From contig DDZV01000009.1 of assembly GCA_002346475.1 (NCBI GenBank), positions 1 to 20,277 on the forward strand: 20,277 nucleotides of DNA, given 5' to 3'. Made by a program: the position numbers and the translations under genes. The DNA comes from Acidobacteria bacterium UBA2999 (lineage in GTDB: Bacteria; Acidobacteriota; Vicinamibacteria; Vicinamibacterales; UBA2999). Below are positions 1 through 8,528 of this stretch, one piece after another (the first letter of the stretch is position 1; every line of letters begins with the position of its first letter). Below the pieces are notes generated by a model that was not told the origin of the DNA, made no database searches, and worked only from the letters and a program-made list of their open reading frames with translations.

Positions 1-1899
1 CAAATGTTTGAAGCATTACCGCTCGCTGCCGAACCTTATGCCGCGGCTCTCGACTTAGTATTGACCTTTGTGACATCTGGGTATTCTAGAGCGTCAGCTA
101 TTAGATTGCTTCGCTCGCCTCATTTCCATTTCAACTACGATGGGAAGCCAGTTGACCCTCTTAGTGTTGACGCACTCAATCTGGCATTACGAGAAACTAA
201 TTACCTCGGCGAATTCTCTACACTCGAATCGATAGTAAAGAGTTGGAAAACAACAAAAAACACTAACTCAGTCTCTACAAGTCCTATACCTGCTGGAAAG
301 TTGGTTTTGAATCTTGCTAAACAATTGTTGCCCCTTACGGAACCTGCTGGTCCAGCAGCACATCTTGACGTGTTGTTACAGTTCTTGACTAGGAACAGCA
401 CCATTCCAATCAGTAGCGATGATCTCCGGACACGTCATTTACGTGTACGGGCGTTGGTAATTAGTGTATTAACTGCACTCAGAGATGCGTACTCCTTGCA
501 CGACGAACATCCAAACAATTTTATTGAGCTTGACCGGACTATTCGACGCTGGATTGAAAGTCACACGTTTTCACCTAGGCGTGATCAAGAAGGAGTATGC
601 CTCGTCGATGCCGAGAGCGCTGCTTTTGCTAATTTCAATTCAGTTCAACTGGCAGGGTTGATTGATGGAGAATGGCCTGATCGTCCTCGTCGAAATATTT
701 TTTACTCACCTGGGTTACTGCGTGAACTTGGATGGTTTTCTGAGAGAGATAGAATTGATGGTGCCCGCGCTTTATTTCAAGATCTTTTAGAGCTACCGGC
801 TAAGAATCTCGTTGTTTCAAATTTTTCGCTTGAAGACGATACGATTGTTTCTGGTTCCCCGTTTCTAGACGAGTTAGAAACAATCGGATTTCCGACGGTG
901 GAAGGATCTACCACAAGTTCACCACGTATCTTTGAAATTGAAGCGTTGACGCTAGAACCAATTTGTGTCCAGAAGATTAGTGCTGAAGCTCGTGAGTGGA
1001 TCGATCTTCGCTTACAGGTCGATTCCAGTAATTTAGCTTATCACGGAAGCATACCAGGGTACTCAACTACGGTGTACTCACCCAGTGCACTGGAGCGGTA
1101 TCAAGATTGTCCTTTCAAGTTTTTTGCTTCGGAGGTCCTTAAGATTGAAGAGCCACTTGAGGATCACTTGGTAATGTCACACCGAGAACGCGGGCGTTTT
1201 ATCCACGAAGTTCTTCAGCGTTTCTTTGAAGCTTGGGATCAGCTAGGAATAAAAGTTATTACACCTGAGCGAGTAGACCAAGCAAGAGAACTCTTTGTCA
1301 GAATTTCAAAACCACTCTTAAACCGTTTACCTACAGCAGAGGCTGTGATTGAGCGAATGCATTTGTTTGGTTCAGCTGTTGCTATGGGCATCGTTGATCG
1401 CATTATTACCGTTGAGACTTTGAGACCAAACGAAGTACAAGCCAGACTTTTAGAGTACCCGTTAGAGGGCACCTTCACACTTGGATCGGATGATGGTCGA
1501 ACTGTGTCTTTACGTGGTGTGGCAGATCGAATTGATCTATTAAATGGTTCAAGGTTTCGTATTATCGACTATAAATCTGGAAATTCTCCAATTCTATCTC
1601 GTGCTTTACAAGTGCCAGTGTATGCATTGTGTGCGGTAGAGCGCTTGAAAAAGCATGATGAAAAATCCTGGGCCGTGGATACAGCAGCGTATGTGGCTTT
1701 TGGTCAACGGGAACCATTTTCACCTGTTGTATCAGTTGAAAAACCTGACACTGGAAAATCTCTTTTGGAAGCACGCAACCGCGTATTTACTGTTATTGAC
1801 AACATTGAGCAAGGTGTTTTTCCACCGAGTCCATTTAAGAAGTCACTTTGTCGCTCTTGTGCTTTCACAGGGGTTTGTCGCAAGGATTATGTTAGTTAA
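1..1899 (+). CDS. addB: AddB-type PD-(D/E)XK nuclease / helicase-like subunit, 3' part (5' end outside window)
   Basis: This is the C-terminal part of the AddB-like partner of AddA, which resects DNA double-strand ends for recombination repair. The reading frame is open to the window edge, so the first ATG at position 4 is probably internal; about 630 residues are visible against roughly 1000 in full-length relatives. Counting from that ATG, the C-terminal nuclease domain spans about residues 360-631. It has a CPFKFF segment (Cys369), an RGRFIHEVLQ helix, GVADRID (Asp508, Asp511) and the catalytic IIDYKSG (Asp522, Lys524). Cys369 with Cys616, Cys619 and Cys625 reproduces the split four-cysteine pattern that holds a 4Fe-4S cluster in AddB. 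The upstream half resembles an inactivated helicase fold (GLIDGEWP segment). The stop overlaps the addA start as TAATG, implying translational coupling. A generic PD-(D/E)XK family protein is the alternative name; the AddB role rests on the Fe-S pattern and the neighbour. Confidence 0.85.
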   Translation, partial: QMFEALPLAAEPYAAALDLVLTFVTSGYSRASAIRLLRSPHFHFNYDGKPVDPLSVDALNLALRETNYLGEFSTLESIVKSWKTTKNTNSVSTSPIPAGKLVLNLAKQLLPLTEPAGPAAHLDVLLQFLTRNSTIPISSDDLRTRHLRVRALVISVLTALRDAYSLHDEHPNNFIELDRTIRRWIESHTFSPRRDQEGVCLVDAESAAFANFNSVQLAGLIDGEWPDRPRRNIFYSPGLLRELGWFSERDRIDGARALFQDLLELPAKNLVVSNFSLEDDTIVSGSPFLDELETIGFPTVEGSTTSSPRIFEIEALTLEPICVQKISAEAREWIDLRLQVDSSNLAYHGSIPGYSTTVYSPSALERYQDCPFKFFASEVLKIEEPLEDHLVMSHRERGRFIHEVLQRFFEAWDQLGIKVITPERVDQARELFVRISKPLLNRLPTAEAVIERMHLFGSAVAMGIVDRIITVETLRPNEVQARLLEYPLEGTFTLGSDDGRTVSLRGVADRIDLLNGSRFRIIDYKSGNSPILSRALQVPVYALCAVERLKKHDEKSWAVDTAAYVAFGQREPFSPVVSVEKPDTGKSLLEARNRVFTVIDNIEQGVFPPSPFKKSLCRSCAFTGVCRKDYVS

Positions 1900-4800
1900 T
1901 GTCTAGTCCATCGCCGTCTTTAAGGACAAGGGACTCACTAAATGTGCGTATCAGTGAACGTGATCGTGATGGGCGTATCTATGCAGTGAATCCTTCCTAC
2001 AATGTAGCTCTCCAAGCGTCTGCTGGTACTGGAAAAACACACGTTTTAGTTGAACGCTATCTGAATTTACTTCGTGCTGGAGTAGACCCCTCTAACATTC
2101 TTGCAATTACATTTACACGTAAGGCAGCTTCAGAGATTAAAGAGCGTATTGTATCGGCGCTACGTGGAGAAGTTGCTAGTGGAAAATTGTCAGGAGAACA
2201 ATGGAATGAGCTTCGAGACAGACTTGGAGATATTACTATCGGGACAATAGACGCATTCTGCTTGATGCTATTACGAGAATTCCCTCTTGAAGCTAACGTT
2301 GACCCAGGATTTTCAATGGCCAGTGAATCTGAAGGCCCTCGCCTGGTCAGGGAATCGCTAGATAGAACAATGCGTACTTGCCGGTCATTTATCGGTCATG
2401 ATGAAGATGTCGACTTAGTTTTTTCTCAGTTACGTGAACACCAAATTCGACATGGGTTAGCCACGTTGCTGAATCGAAGGATCATTGCACGAGAAGTTCT
2501 TAATTATGTAACTACAGTTGGGCCACAAAAATTAACAATTGATGAGGCTTGTCAGCGAGCTGCTCGTGGTCTTCGAGGGGTCTTTAATCAGGCGCCTGAT
2601 GGGCTATCTATTTTTCTTAAGACGGGTCCACTCGACCTTAAGTTTGACTTGCTCTCAAGGGATCTCCGTGCCTTAGTGGTTGAGATAGATGATTCAGTTG
2701 GGGTTGAGCAGGGGATTTGGAAACGGTTATTAGTACGTGTTGAGGAGCATTTTTTAACTCAGGCTGGCCAGCCGCGAAAGAGGCTCAACTACAAGAAGTC
2801 GCAATTTTCATCTGATCGTGATTGGGATTGTCATCGAAAAGTAGTTGTTGAAAATGCTTCAGCAATTAAAAATGTCCTTTTGCGTTACCGTCGTGATCTT
2901 AACGCGATTCTGTCTCGTGGTGTGTGGAGGCTTTACCAGGTTGCTGAATCTGAGTATCGACACACCCTTGAGACAAACGCAGTTTTAGATTTTACGGAAG
3001 TGTTATTAAGTGCGATTAAGTTGCTTGGTCAGATGGATGAATTTTCCCAAAGCCGATACCGTCTTGAATCTAGATACCATCACATTCTAGTTGATGAATT
3101 TCAAGATACGAGTCGTGCACAGTGGAAATTAATTTCACTACTAGTTCAGTCATGGGGAGAAGGTGCTGGGTTGGCGCATTCTGGGCCTCTTGAACCATCC
3201 ATTTTTGTTGTTGGTGATAGCAAGCAGTCAATCTATGGTTTTCGCGATGCCGATGTGCTTGTATTTGAAGAGGCTGCAAGGTTTCTCAAAGGCCTACGTC
3301 CTGGTTACGATATTAATAGGTCGATTTCAAAAAGCTTTCGGTCTGTACCAGCACTGCTTAGTTTCTTTAACAATTTGTGTGCAGCCATTAAGCCTACATT
3401 GATCCGTGCTGACGCATTTCAATTTAAGGAAAACGACCAGTTTCCAATCCCTGACAAAGTTAGTTCAGAACACTCAGATGCTCTTGGCATGATTGCAGCA
3501 GACTCTTTAAAACTTTGTGCTGCTAAGGTGGTTTCGGAAATTGAACGTTTGTTGGCTACTGAAAAAGTGCGTGATCGGGTGTCCGGTGTTTCTAGGCAAG
3601 TCATACCTGGAGATATTGCAATTCTTTTTAGGACGCGGGACAGTCATAGAGAGTTTGAGACGGCACTTGAGATGCGGGGTATACCTGCGTACGTATACAA
3701 GGGGTTAGGATTTTTTGAGACAGACGAGGTTAAGGACATTCTGGCGCTACTCTCATATTTATCTGATCCGAGATCTAATCTTTGTTGCGCGGCTTGGCTA
3801 CGTTCGCGATTCGTGCGTATGTCTGACGAAGGACTTCGACAGTTAGCACCTCACATAGCCACAATGGTGCTAAGTTCTCAGTTGCCTCCAAAGTTAGATC
3901 CATATGATGACAAGTTATTACTAAAGATTAGATCGAATGTTCCTCGCTGGCTTAGTCTTGTTGATTCTCTTCCGCCTGCTGAACTTCTTGATCACGTGCT
4001 TAGTGAGTCTGCGTACAGTGTTGAGCTGAAAGGACCTAGACTGCAGCAGGGACGAGAGAATCTTAAGAAGATTCGGGCTTTAATTCGGCGGTTACAGAAC
4101 AGTGGATATTCTACGGTAGCGAGTATTACTGAACACCTCAGTCAGCTTTCCACTAGTGATGAATCAAATGCGGTGATTGATGCTGTGAACGCAGTCAATC
4201 TAATGACTGTGCACGCTGCTAAGGGATTAGAATTTCCAATTGTCTTTGTTGTTGATGTGACACGGGGGACAGCACCGAGTCGCGATCCAATTTGCGTAAC
4301 AGTTGGTCATGGAGATGCGAGTTTGCCGACTGTTTCAGTTGGGAATTTACCTTCGGATACTGATCAAAACACGACAGACCATGAGAGTGAAGAAACAAAG
4401 CGTTTGTTATACGTTGCTGTTACACGAGCAAGAGATCGGCTCTATCTCGCAGCGATTGTCAAGAATGGCCATATGCGAGTTGGACGCAATAGTCTTGCAG
4501 AAGTAATGCCATCATCACTTGCTAAGTTGTTTGAGGAGGCTACAGACACAGCATCACAAACAATTGAGTGGCTGTTGCCGTCTGGGGAGGCACATCAGTT
4601 TCATGTTTGTAAAGACATGACACACATTAGGACAAAAGTGATACCTAAGTTTCAGGAGTCGTTGGATGATTTTAGTTTTATTGCTGATGCATCGATTCCA
4701 CGTCGACCAGCGTCGAAAGAACTACAAGACGCATACGTTTTTAAAGAGTCCCTAGATACTGATAAGTATTCAAACCGTTTGTTGGGTACGTTGGTGCACC

Positions 4801-5219
4801 GTCTTATTGCGCGCAAAGGTATTGCCAAAACGGGCACTTCATTCTCAGCGCACTCTTTGAAGGCAACTATTGCTACTTTATTACGGACAGATGAAGTAGT
4901 TGAGGTTGCTGCAAACCCACAGTTATCTGAACAAGTAGTAGATGCGTATAGGACACTTTCCAACCAGCCTGAAGTGCAAATTTTGATTAGGGAAGGTGAG
5001 ACAATGCACGAGATACCATTTTCACTTCAGACTGAAACTGGTATTTCTGCTGGTACTATTGATTGTGTCGTGCGATCTCCAAACGGTTGTTTAACGGTTC
5101 TCGAATTTAAGACTGGCCGTCGTCGCTCTGAACATAGACAGCAGCTTGATCTATACCGTCAAGCAGTTTCTTCAATGGCTCCTCACACCCAAGTAGAGGC
5201 ATGTTTAGTTTACGTCTAA
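1899..5219 (+). CDS. addA: AddA-type ATP-dependent helicase/nuclease (UvrD/RecB-like)
   Basis: This is a superfamily 1 helicase fused to a C-terminal nuclease. It unwinds and degrades broken DNA ends together with the upstream AddB-like protein in the cytoplasm. All helicase motifs are visible in the 1106 residues: Walker A ASAGTGKT (Lys46), motif Ia AITFTRKAASEI, Walker B DEFQDT (399-404), motif III GDSKQSIYGFR (439-449), motif IV SFRS, motif V VHAAKGLEFP (from 771) and motif VI LLYVAVTRARDRLYL (from about 836). The C-terminal nuclease keeps its metal and catalytic residues in GTIDCVV (Asp1055) and EFKTG (Glu1069, Lys1071), so both helicase and nuclease look active. The ATG overlaps the addB stop by one base and leads into a normal N-terminus ahead of the P-loop. 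Length and order match AddA rather than plain UvrD/PcrA, which lack the nuclease. Confidence 0.92.
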   Translation: MSSPSPSLRTRDSLNVRISERDRDGRIYAVNPSYNVALQASAGTGKTHVLVERYLNLLRAGVDPSNILAITFTRKAASEIKERIVSALRGEVASGKLSGEQWNELRDRLGDITIGTIDAFCLMLLREFPLEANVDPGFSMASESEGPRLVRESLDRTMRTCRSFIGHDEDVDLVFSQLREHQIRHGLATLLNRRIIAREVLNYVTTVGPQKLTIDEACQRAARGLRGVFNQAPDGLSIFLKTGPLDLKFDLLSRDLRALVVEIDDSVGVEQGIWKRLLVRVEEHFLTQAGQPRKRLNYKKSQFSSDRDWDCHRKVVVENASAIKNVLLRYRRDLNAILSRGVWRLYQVAESEYRHTLETNAVLDFTEVLLSAIKLLGQMDEFSQSRYRLESRYHHILVDEFQDTSRAQWKLISLLVQSWGEGAGLAHSGPLEPSIFVVGDSKQSIYGFRDADVLVFEEAARFLKGLRPGYDINRSISKSFRSVPALLSFFNNLCAAIKPTLIRADAFQFKENDQFPIPDKVSSEHSDALGMIAADSLKLCAAKVVSEIERLLATEKVRDRVSGVSRQVIPGDIAILFRTRDSHREFETALEMRGIPAYVYKGLGFFETDEVKDILALLSYLSDPRSNLCCAAWLRSRFVRMSDEGLRQLAPHIATMVLSSQLPPKLDPYDDKLLLKIRSNVPRWLSLVDSLPPAELLDHVLSESAYSVELKGPRLQQGRENLKKIRALIRRLQNSGYSTVASITEHLSQLSTSDESNAVIDAVNAVNLMTVHAAKGLEFPIVFVVDVTRGTAPSRDPICVTVGHGDASLPTVSVGNLPSDTDQNTTDHESEETKRLLYVAVTRARDRLYLAAIVKNGHMRVGRNSLAEVMPSSLAKLFEEATDTASQTIEWLLPSGEAHQFHVCKDMTHIRTKVIPKFQESLDDFSFIADASIPRRPASKELQDAYVFKESLDTDKYSNRLLGTLVHRLIARKGIAKTGTSFSAHSLKATIATLLRTDEVVEVAANPQLSEQVVDAYRTLSNQPEVQILIREGETMHEIPFSLQTETGISAGTIDCVVRSPNGCLTVLEFKTGRRRSEHRQQLDLYRQAVSSMAPHTQVEACLVYV

Positions 5220-5362
5220 TTACCTGGAAGTCTTTTAAAACGCTAGGATGTTCAGAGCAGGTAATAAATATATTTTTTTGTCCGGTTTCTCGTTGCACCC
5301 TATCCAAAGCATCTCATACAATCGCTTTCCAGGAACCCTCAAGGATATGAGAGGAGACACAT

Positions 5363-5584
5363 GTGGGGCTGACCTGCGAGAGTTGTGGAAACGATAAAGA
5401 TTTTCAGGTGAAGACGTTGCAAGTGCACGTAGTCCACGTAGATGATTCGCGTGTGGAGGTTTCAGACGAGAGTCGTCCAGCTGTGCTTGAAGTGCTGTGT
5501 GATGAATGTGAGACGGAACTAAATATTGAAGGAATGGAAGAGAACGTTCGTCGCGAACTTCTGTTGACTATTGGTTCAAGATAA
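5363..5584 (+). CDS. Small zinc-ribbon protein of unknown function
   Basis: This is a 73-residue protein with two CxxC knuckles, CESC (Cys5, Cys8) and CDEC (Cys46, Cys49), the usual arrangement of a zinc ribbon. Between them lies a beta-rich segment of alternating Val and His; the C-terminus is a charged helix. The start is GTG at 5363: a good Shine-Dalgarno GAGGAG (5351-5356) sits 6 nt upstream. The overlapping ATG at 5361 is in another frame and stops after three codons. It lies 143 bp after addA and may have its own promoter, although I could not define one. I do not recognise a named family. A role in nucleic-acid or protein binding is only a guess from the fold type. Confidence 0.7.
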   Translation: MGLTCESCGNDKDFQVKTLQVHVVHVDDSRVEVSDESRPAVLEVLCDECETELNIEGMEENVRRELLLTIGSR

Positions 5585-5614
5585 ATGAGTTTTTGTAAGT
5601 TAAGCAACTCATTT
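5583..5614 (+). terminator. Candidate weak hairpin after the zinc-ribbon gene
   Basis: The arms AAATGAGTT (5583-5591) and AACTCATTT (5606-5614) are perfect 9-bp inverted repeats around a 14-nt loop, and the first arm overlaps the TAA stop. The right arm ends in a short T run (TTTT, 5612-5615). The stem is AT-rich and the loop large, so it may be a weak rho-independent terminator, a 3' mRNA stabiliser or chance. Confidence 0.3.
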
Positions 5615-5807
5615 TAGGAGTGGCTTGTCCGTCTTTTCGAAACAGTGAAATCCCTAGTAGAACAGTTAGATATTCTTGTAGCTTGTCATTTGTAATGCGC
5701 TTTGAACTACTTAGCACATGATTTAAATAGCAACCAGGACTCCATGGAATCCATTGGCTTCTCTTAAGGTCACTTTTATCGCACCAACTGTTTTATGAGT
5801 CAAAGAT

Positions 5808-6254
5808 ATGTCCTATCCATCTGATAGCGAAGTTACGTTGGTTGAAGTTGGTGGCCGTGCATATGACAACTCTGTCAATTTCTTTACTGATGAAGTAGTG
5901 ATCGATTTTCCAAGTGTGGCAACGACAGTGGAACGCATGCAAAGCGCTTTTGTCGAGGAAATGCTTGACCCAGTTCTTCAAGCACGGATCTGTTTGTCAC
6001 CACGTCAAGCTTTAGACGGTGCAGTTATTCCGATCGATATTCCTATAAGTTTGACATGTCGTGATTGTGGTGGACGGGGAGAGAGCTGGGCTGAGCGTTG
6101 CCTATTGTGTCTGAGCACGGGGACCGAAGTACGTCAGCATGCAGTCAAGCTATCTATACACGCGGGTGTTTGTGATGGTGAGACATTTCGTTTTGTTCTT
6201 ACTACGCACCACGCGCCACCAACACGTGTAGATCTTCATGTGACAATTGGTTAA
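5808..6254 (+). CDS. DnaJ-like zinc-finger/C-terminal-domain miniprotein without a J domain
   Basis: This 148-residue protein has a C-terminal half that matches the substrate-binding part of DnaJ in miniature. LSPRQALDGAVIPIDIPI (from about residue 63) resembles the DnaJ CTD I entry strand. It is followed by two CxxC motifs, CRDCGGRG (Cys84, Cys87) and CLLCLSTG (Cys98, Cys101), where DnaJ has four CxxCxGxG repeats. Next come a beta segment with HAGVCDGETFRF, like the DnaJ 'PAGVDDGTRIRL' strand, and a closing VDLHVTIG. There is no HPD tripeptide or J domain, so it should not stimulate DnaK ATPase by the usual route. The first 55 residues are unfamiliar. The start is ATG 5808; an earlier ATG at 5795 is out of frame and stops quickly, and the ribosome site is weak. 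Mrp lies 113 bp downstream. Function is unknown; client binding or zinc-dependent redox are possibilities. Confidence 0.72.
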   Translation: MSYPSDSEVTLVEVGGRAYDNSVNFFTDEVVIDFPSVATTVERMQSAFVEEMLDPVLQARICLSPRQALDGAVIPIDIPISLTCRDCGGRGESWAERCLLCLSTGTEVRQHAVKLSIHAGVCDGETFRFVLTTHHAPPTRVDLHVTIG

Positions 6255-6367
6255 TGGTTGTAGTTATCTTGTTATGGGATGTGCACTTGATCTGTGCTGC
6301 TACTCTTCTTGCGTAGCGTTGCGCTAGGGGATATCGTTACATAAAGGTTTAGATTATTTGAGTTCTT

Positions 6368-7468
6368 ATGACAAATGTTCTTAATCAAGACACAGTTTTA
6401 AAGGCGCTACAGGTTGTAGTTGATCCAGATCTCCATAAAGACGTTGTTACCCTCGGGTTTGTTAAGGATCTAGTCCTAGACGGTAGTAGGGTTGCCTTGA
6501 CAATTGAGTTGACGACACCCGCATGTCCAGTCAAGGAACAAATGCGTGAACAAGCTGCTGCTGCTGTTCGTTCATTGCCTGGTGTGACTGAAGTTGATGT
6601 CCAAATGACTGCTAATGTTCGTTCTGTATCAATGCCCGAAACAGGACGCACCCCCTTACCTGGAGTCAAGAATGTTATTGCTGTTGGGGCTGGTAAGGGA
6701 GGTGTGGGGAAGACAACAGTTGCAGTTAATTTGGCACTAGCACTTGCTCAATATGGTAGCCGCGTTGGTATCCTCGATGGTGATATCTATGGACCCAATG
6801 TTCCCATTATGCTTGGCTTGCAAACCCAACTTGGCACAGATGGCAAGCGAATCGTGCCTGCCGAAAAGTATGGACTACAGGTCATGTCGATTGGGTTCCT
6901 TACATCGAGCGATGCGCCAGTTATTTGGCGAGGACCAATGCTACATGGTGCCATCCAACAATTTTTCCGTGAAGTTGCATGGCAGGATCTCGATTATTTA
7001 ATCATTGATATGCCGCCAGGTACTGGAGATGTTGCACTCAGCCTTAGTCAAACGGTGCCTGTTGTAGGTTCCATTGTTGTGACCACACCACAGAAAGTAT
7101 CGCTAGCTGACAGTCGACGTGCTGTCCGGATGTATCAGAAATTAAATATTCCGACGCTTGGCATCGTCGAAAACATGAGCTATCACACGTGCCAAAATTG
7201 TGATCATGAGACTGAACTCTTTGGGCATGGTGGGGGAGAAAAACTCGCTGAAACAATGAAAGTTCCTTTCTTGGGCTGTCTACCGGTCTACCAGCCGATA
7301 CGTGAGGGAAGTGATAGCGGTGTACCACTTGTCAAATCTGAACCAGCGTCGACAGTGACACGCGCTTTTTTAACTGTTGCTGAGCGAACAGCAGCTCAGG
7401 TGTCAATTGCTGCACATAATGTAGCGATGGCAAATAAGGGAAAGATTCCACTTGTACCTGTAAGGTAA
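6368..7468 (+). CDS. mrp: Mrp/ApbC/NBP35-family iron-sulfur cluster carrier ATPase
   Basis: This cytoplasmic P-loop ATPase binds and delivers Fe-S clusters to apoproteins. The N-terminal ~95 residues are a MIP18/DUF59 domain (VVDPDLHKDVVTLGFVKDL; then TTPACPVKEQM). The deviant Walker A is GKGGVGKT at residues 109-116, with the signature Lys110 and P-loop Lys115. Further MinD/Mrp-type signatures are LDGDIYGPNVP, VIWRGPMLHGAIQQF, DYLIIDMPPGTGDV and MSYHTCQNCDH. The last holds the CxxC (Cys275, Cys278) that bridges a cluster between two subunits. The 366-residue length is normal. The ATG at 6368 lacks a clear Shine-Dalgarno. The next gene starts 20 bp after its stop and is probably co-transcribed at least in part. 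Confidence 0.95.
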   Translation: MTNVLNQDTVLKALQVVVDPDLHKDVVTLGFVKDLVLDGSRVALTIELTTPACPVKEQMREQAAAAVRSLPGVTEVDVQMTANVRSVSMPETGRTPLPGVKNVIAVGAGKGGVGKTTVAVNLALALAQYGSRVGILDGDIYGPNVPIMLGLQTQLGTDGKRIVPAEKYGLQVMSIGFLTSSDAPVIWRGPMLHGAIQQFFREVAWQDLDYLIIDMPPGTGDVALSLSQTVPVVGSIVVTTPQKVSLADSRRAVRMYQKLNIPTLGIVENMSYHTCQNCDHETELFGHGGGEKLAETMKVPFLGCLPVYQPIREGSDSGVPLVKSEPASTVTRAFLTVAERTAAQVSIAAHNVAMANKGKIPLVPVR

Positions 7469-7488
7469 TTGAGAAAGAGGAGTTCAAG

Positions 7489-7950
7489 ATGCGTTATACA
7501 CTTGCTCTGATATTTGCAATGACGTGCAGTGTCATCACAATTGCCGGGGCGACTAACAACGTTGAAGAAAAGTATGCACCTGCAAGTCTTGTAAATTCTT
7601 ACCTGAAAATTCAGACAGAACTGGCAGCTGACAGTTTCACTTCGGTACAGCAACATGCTTCTGCGATGCTCAAGGAGTTAGCTAGTTGGGGTTCTCTGGG
7701 CTTGGAACTCGGCGATACTGTCCGTCAGCTCGAACGCGCAGAGAGCATAGATGAAGCAAGGATAGCTCTAGCTGAAGTGACTGATGCACTGTTGCGATAT
7801 AGCAAGATTCAGGGCTTAAACCTTCCGGATGGGATTAGGGTAGCTTACTGTCCGATGAAGCAGCAGCCCTGGCTACAAGAAGGCGAAGATATTCGAAATC
7901 CGTATTACGGAAGTGCAATGCTAGATTGTGGGGAATTTAATGATGAGTAG
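7489..7950 (+). CDS. Exported DUF3347-like protein with YCPM metal-site motif
   Basis: This 153-residue secreted protein has an N-terminal signal peptide (hydrophobic residues 4-19, cleavage likely after Ala-Gly-Ala near residue 21). The middle is helical. The C-terminus carries AYCPMKQQPWLQ (Cys121, Met123) and IRNPYYGSAMLDCGEF (Cys147), the hallmark strings of DUF3347, a domain often fused to or encoded beside CusB-type copper/silver efflux components. The conserved Cys and Met residues could bind Cu(I) or another soft metal in the periplasm; that is inference. A strong Shine-Dalgarno GAGGAG (7477-7482) lies 6 nt before the ATG, much better than those of the neighbours, suggesting efficient translation. 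No efflux pump gene is in the window, so this is a stand-alone form. Confidence 0.75.
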   Translation: MRYTLALIFAMTCSVITIAGATNNVEEKYAPASLVNSYLKIQTELAADSFTSVQQHASAMLKELASWGSLGLELGDTVRQLERAESIDEARIALAEVTDALLRYSKIQGLNLPDGIRVAYCPMKQQPWLQEGEDIRNPYYGSAMLDCGEFNDE

Positions 7951-7956
7951 TGCCTC

Positions 7957-8451
7957 ATGAAAAGCTGGTTCAAGGTTCTCAGTGTAGTTATCTCGCTATT
8001 GGCAGCATTCGGACTTGGTTGGTTTCTAGCAGCGATCGGCACTGGTCAAGAGGCGGACCTCGCTTCATTGACTGATCGTGAACGCAGGTTTAGTGAACGA
8101 ATGCAGAACGTTGTTCTTGAAGGGCACTTTACACTGGAAGGACAGAATCGGCGTGACGGAAGCCCTGAGCGCTATGAGATTAGCAAGGTCACGAAACTTG
8201 ACGGTGACCGGTGGAGATTAGATGTCCACCTAACTTATGCAAGCGTCGACGCTACATTACCAGTGGTCGTTCCGATTGTTTGGGCTGGTGATACTCCGAT
8301 GGTTAGCATTACGGATTTTTCGATTCCAGGTTTAGGGGACGAATTTGGTGCACGCGTCATTTTCTACGACGATCGGTACGCTGGCACCTGGGACCATGGT
8401 GCATATGGCGGCATGATGTACGGCACGATCCAGTCGGTAAGCCAAGATTAG
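7957..8451 (+). CDS. Membrane-anchored extracytoplasmic protein of unknown function
   Basis: This 164-residue protein has one N-terminal hydrophobic segment (residues 6-27, LSVVISLLAAFGLGWFLAA) that serves as an uncleaved anchor or signal peptide. A soluble beta-rich domain follows: an ERRFSERMQNVVLEGHFTLEG stretch, then EISKVTKLDGDRWRLDVHL, VVPIVWAGDTPMVSITDFSIPG and a closing FYDDRYAGTWDHGAYGGMMYGTI. The last segment, with its YAGTWDHG pattern, looks like a conserved ligand or edge-strand motif. I recognise conserved-hypothetical character but no named family. It begins 6 bp after the DUF3347 gene, so the two are almost certainly one operon and may act together in the periplasm. There is no obvious cofactor motif. 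Confidence 0.7.
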   Translation: MKSWFKVLSVVISLLAAFGLGWFLAAIGTGQEADLASLTDRERRFSERMQNVVLEGHFTLEGQNRRDGSPERYEISKVTKLDGDRWRLDVHLTYASVDATLPVVVPIVWAGDTPMVSITDFSIPGLGDEFGARVIFYDDRYAGTWDHGAYGGMMYGTIQSVSQD

Positions 8452-8485
8452 ATTTGAAGCACGGCAGCAGAGTTCTACTGTTTTA

Positions 8486-8501
8486 TTAGTCCACGGACTA
8501 A
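8486..8501. promoter_or_regulatory. 16-bp palindrome, candidate operator before the DoxX-like gene
   Basis: TTAGTCC and GGACTAA form perfect 7-bp arms around a 2-nt AC centre. The palindrome sits in the 77-bp gap between the anchored unknown protein and the DoxX-like start, 27 nt before the ATG I prefer. Tight symmetry with a short centre suits a dimeric repressor site better than a terminator, since no T-run follows. The regulator is unknown. Confidence 0.35.
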
Positions 8502-8528
8502 CTCATGGACATTAGAGAGGTGAAACAG

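Noticed and set aside
3163..3402. Plus-strand open frame of 79 codons inside addA
   Set aside because: It lies fully within the well-supported addA motifs III-IV region in another frame and has no domain or ribosome site.
4652..4963. Minus-strand open frame of 103 codons opposite addA
   Set aside because: It is antisense to the conserved nuclease-domain linker of addA with no start signal or family resemblance.
5616..5807. Possible promoter TTGAAC-17-AAATAG and a small ATGGA-A-TCCAT palindrome before the DnaJ-like gene
   Set aside because: The -10 is poor and the palindrome is only 5 bp per arm, so neither is distinguishable from chance. I see no other feature in this stretch.
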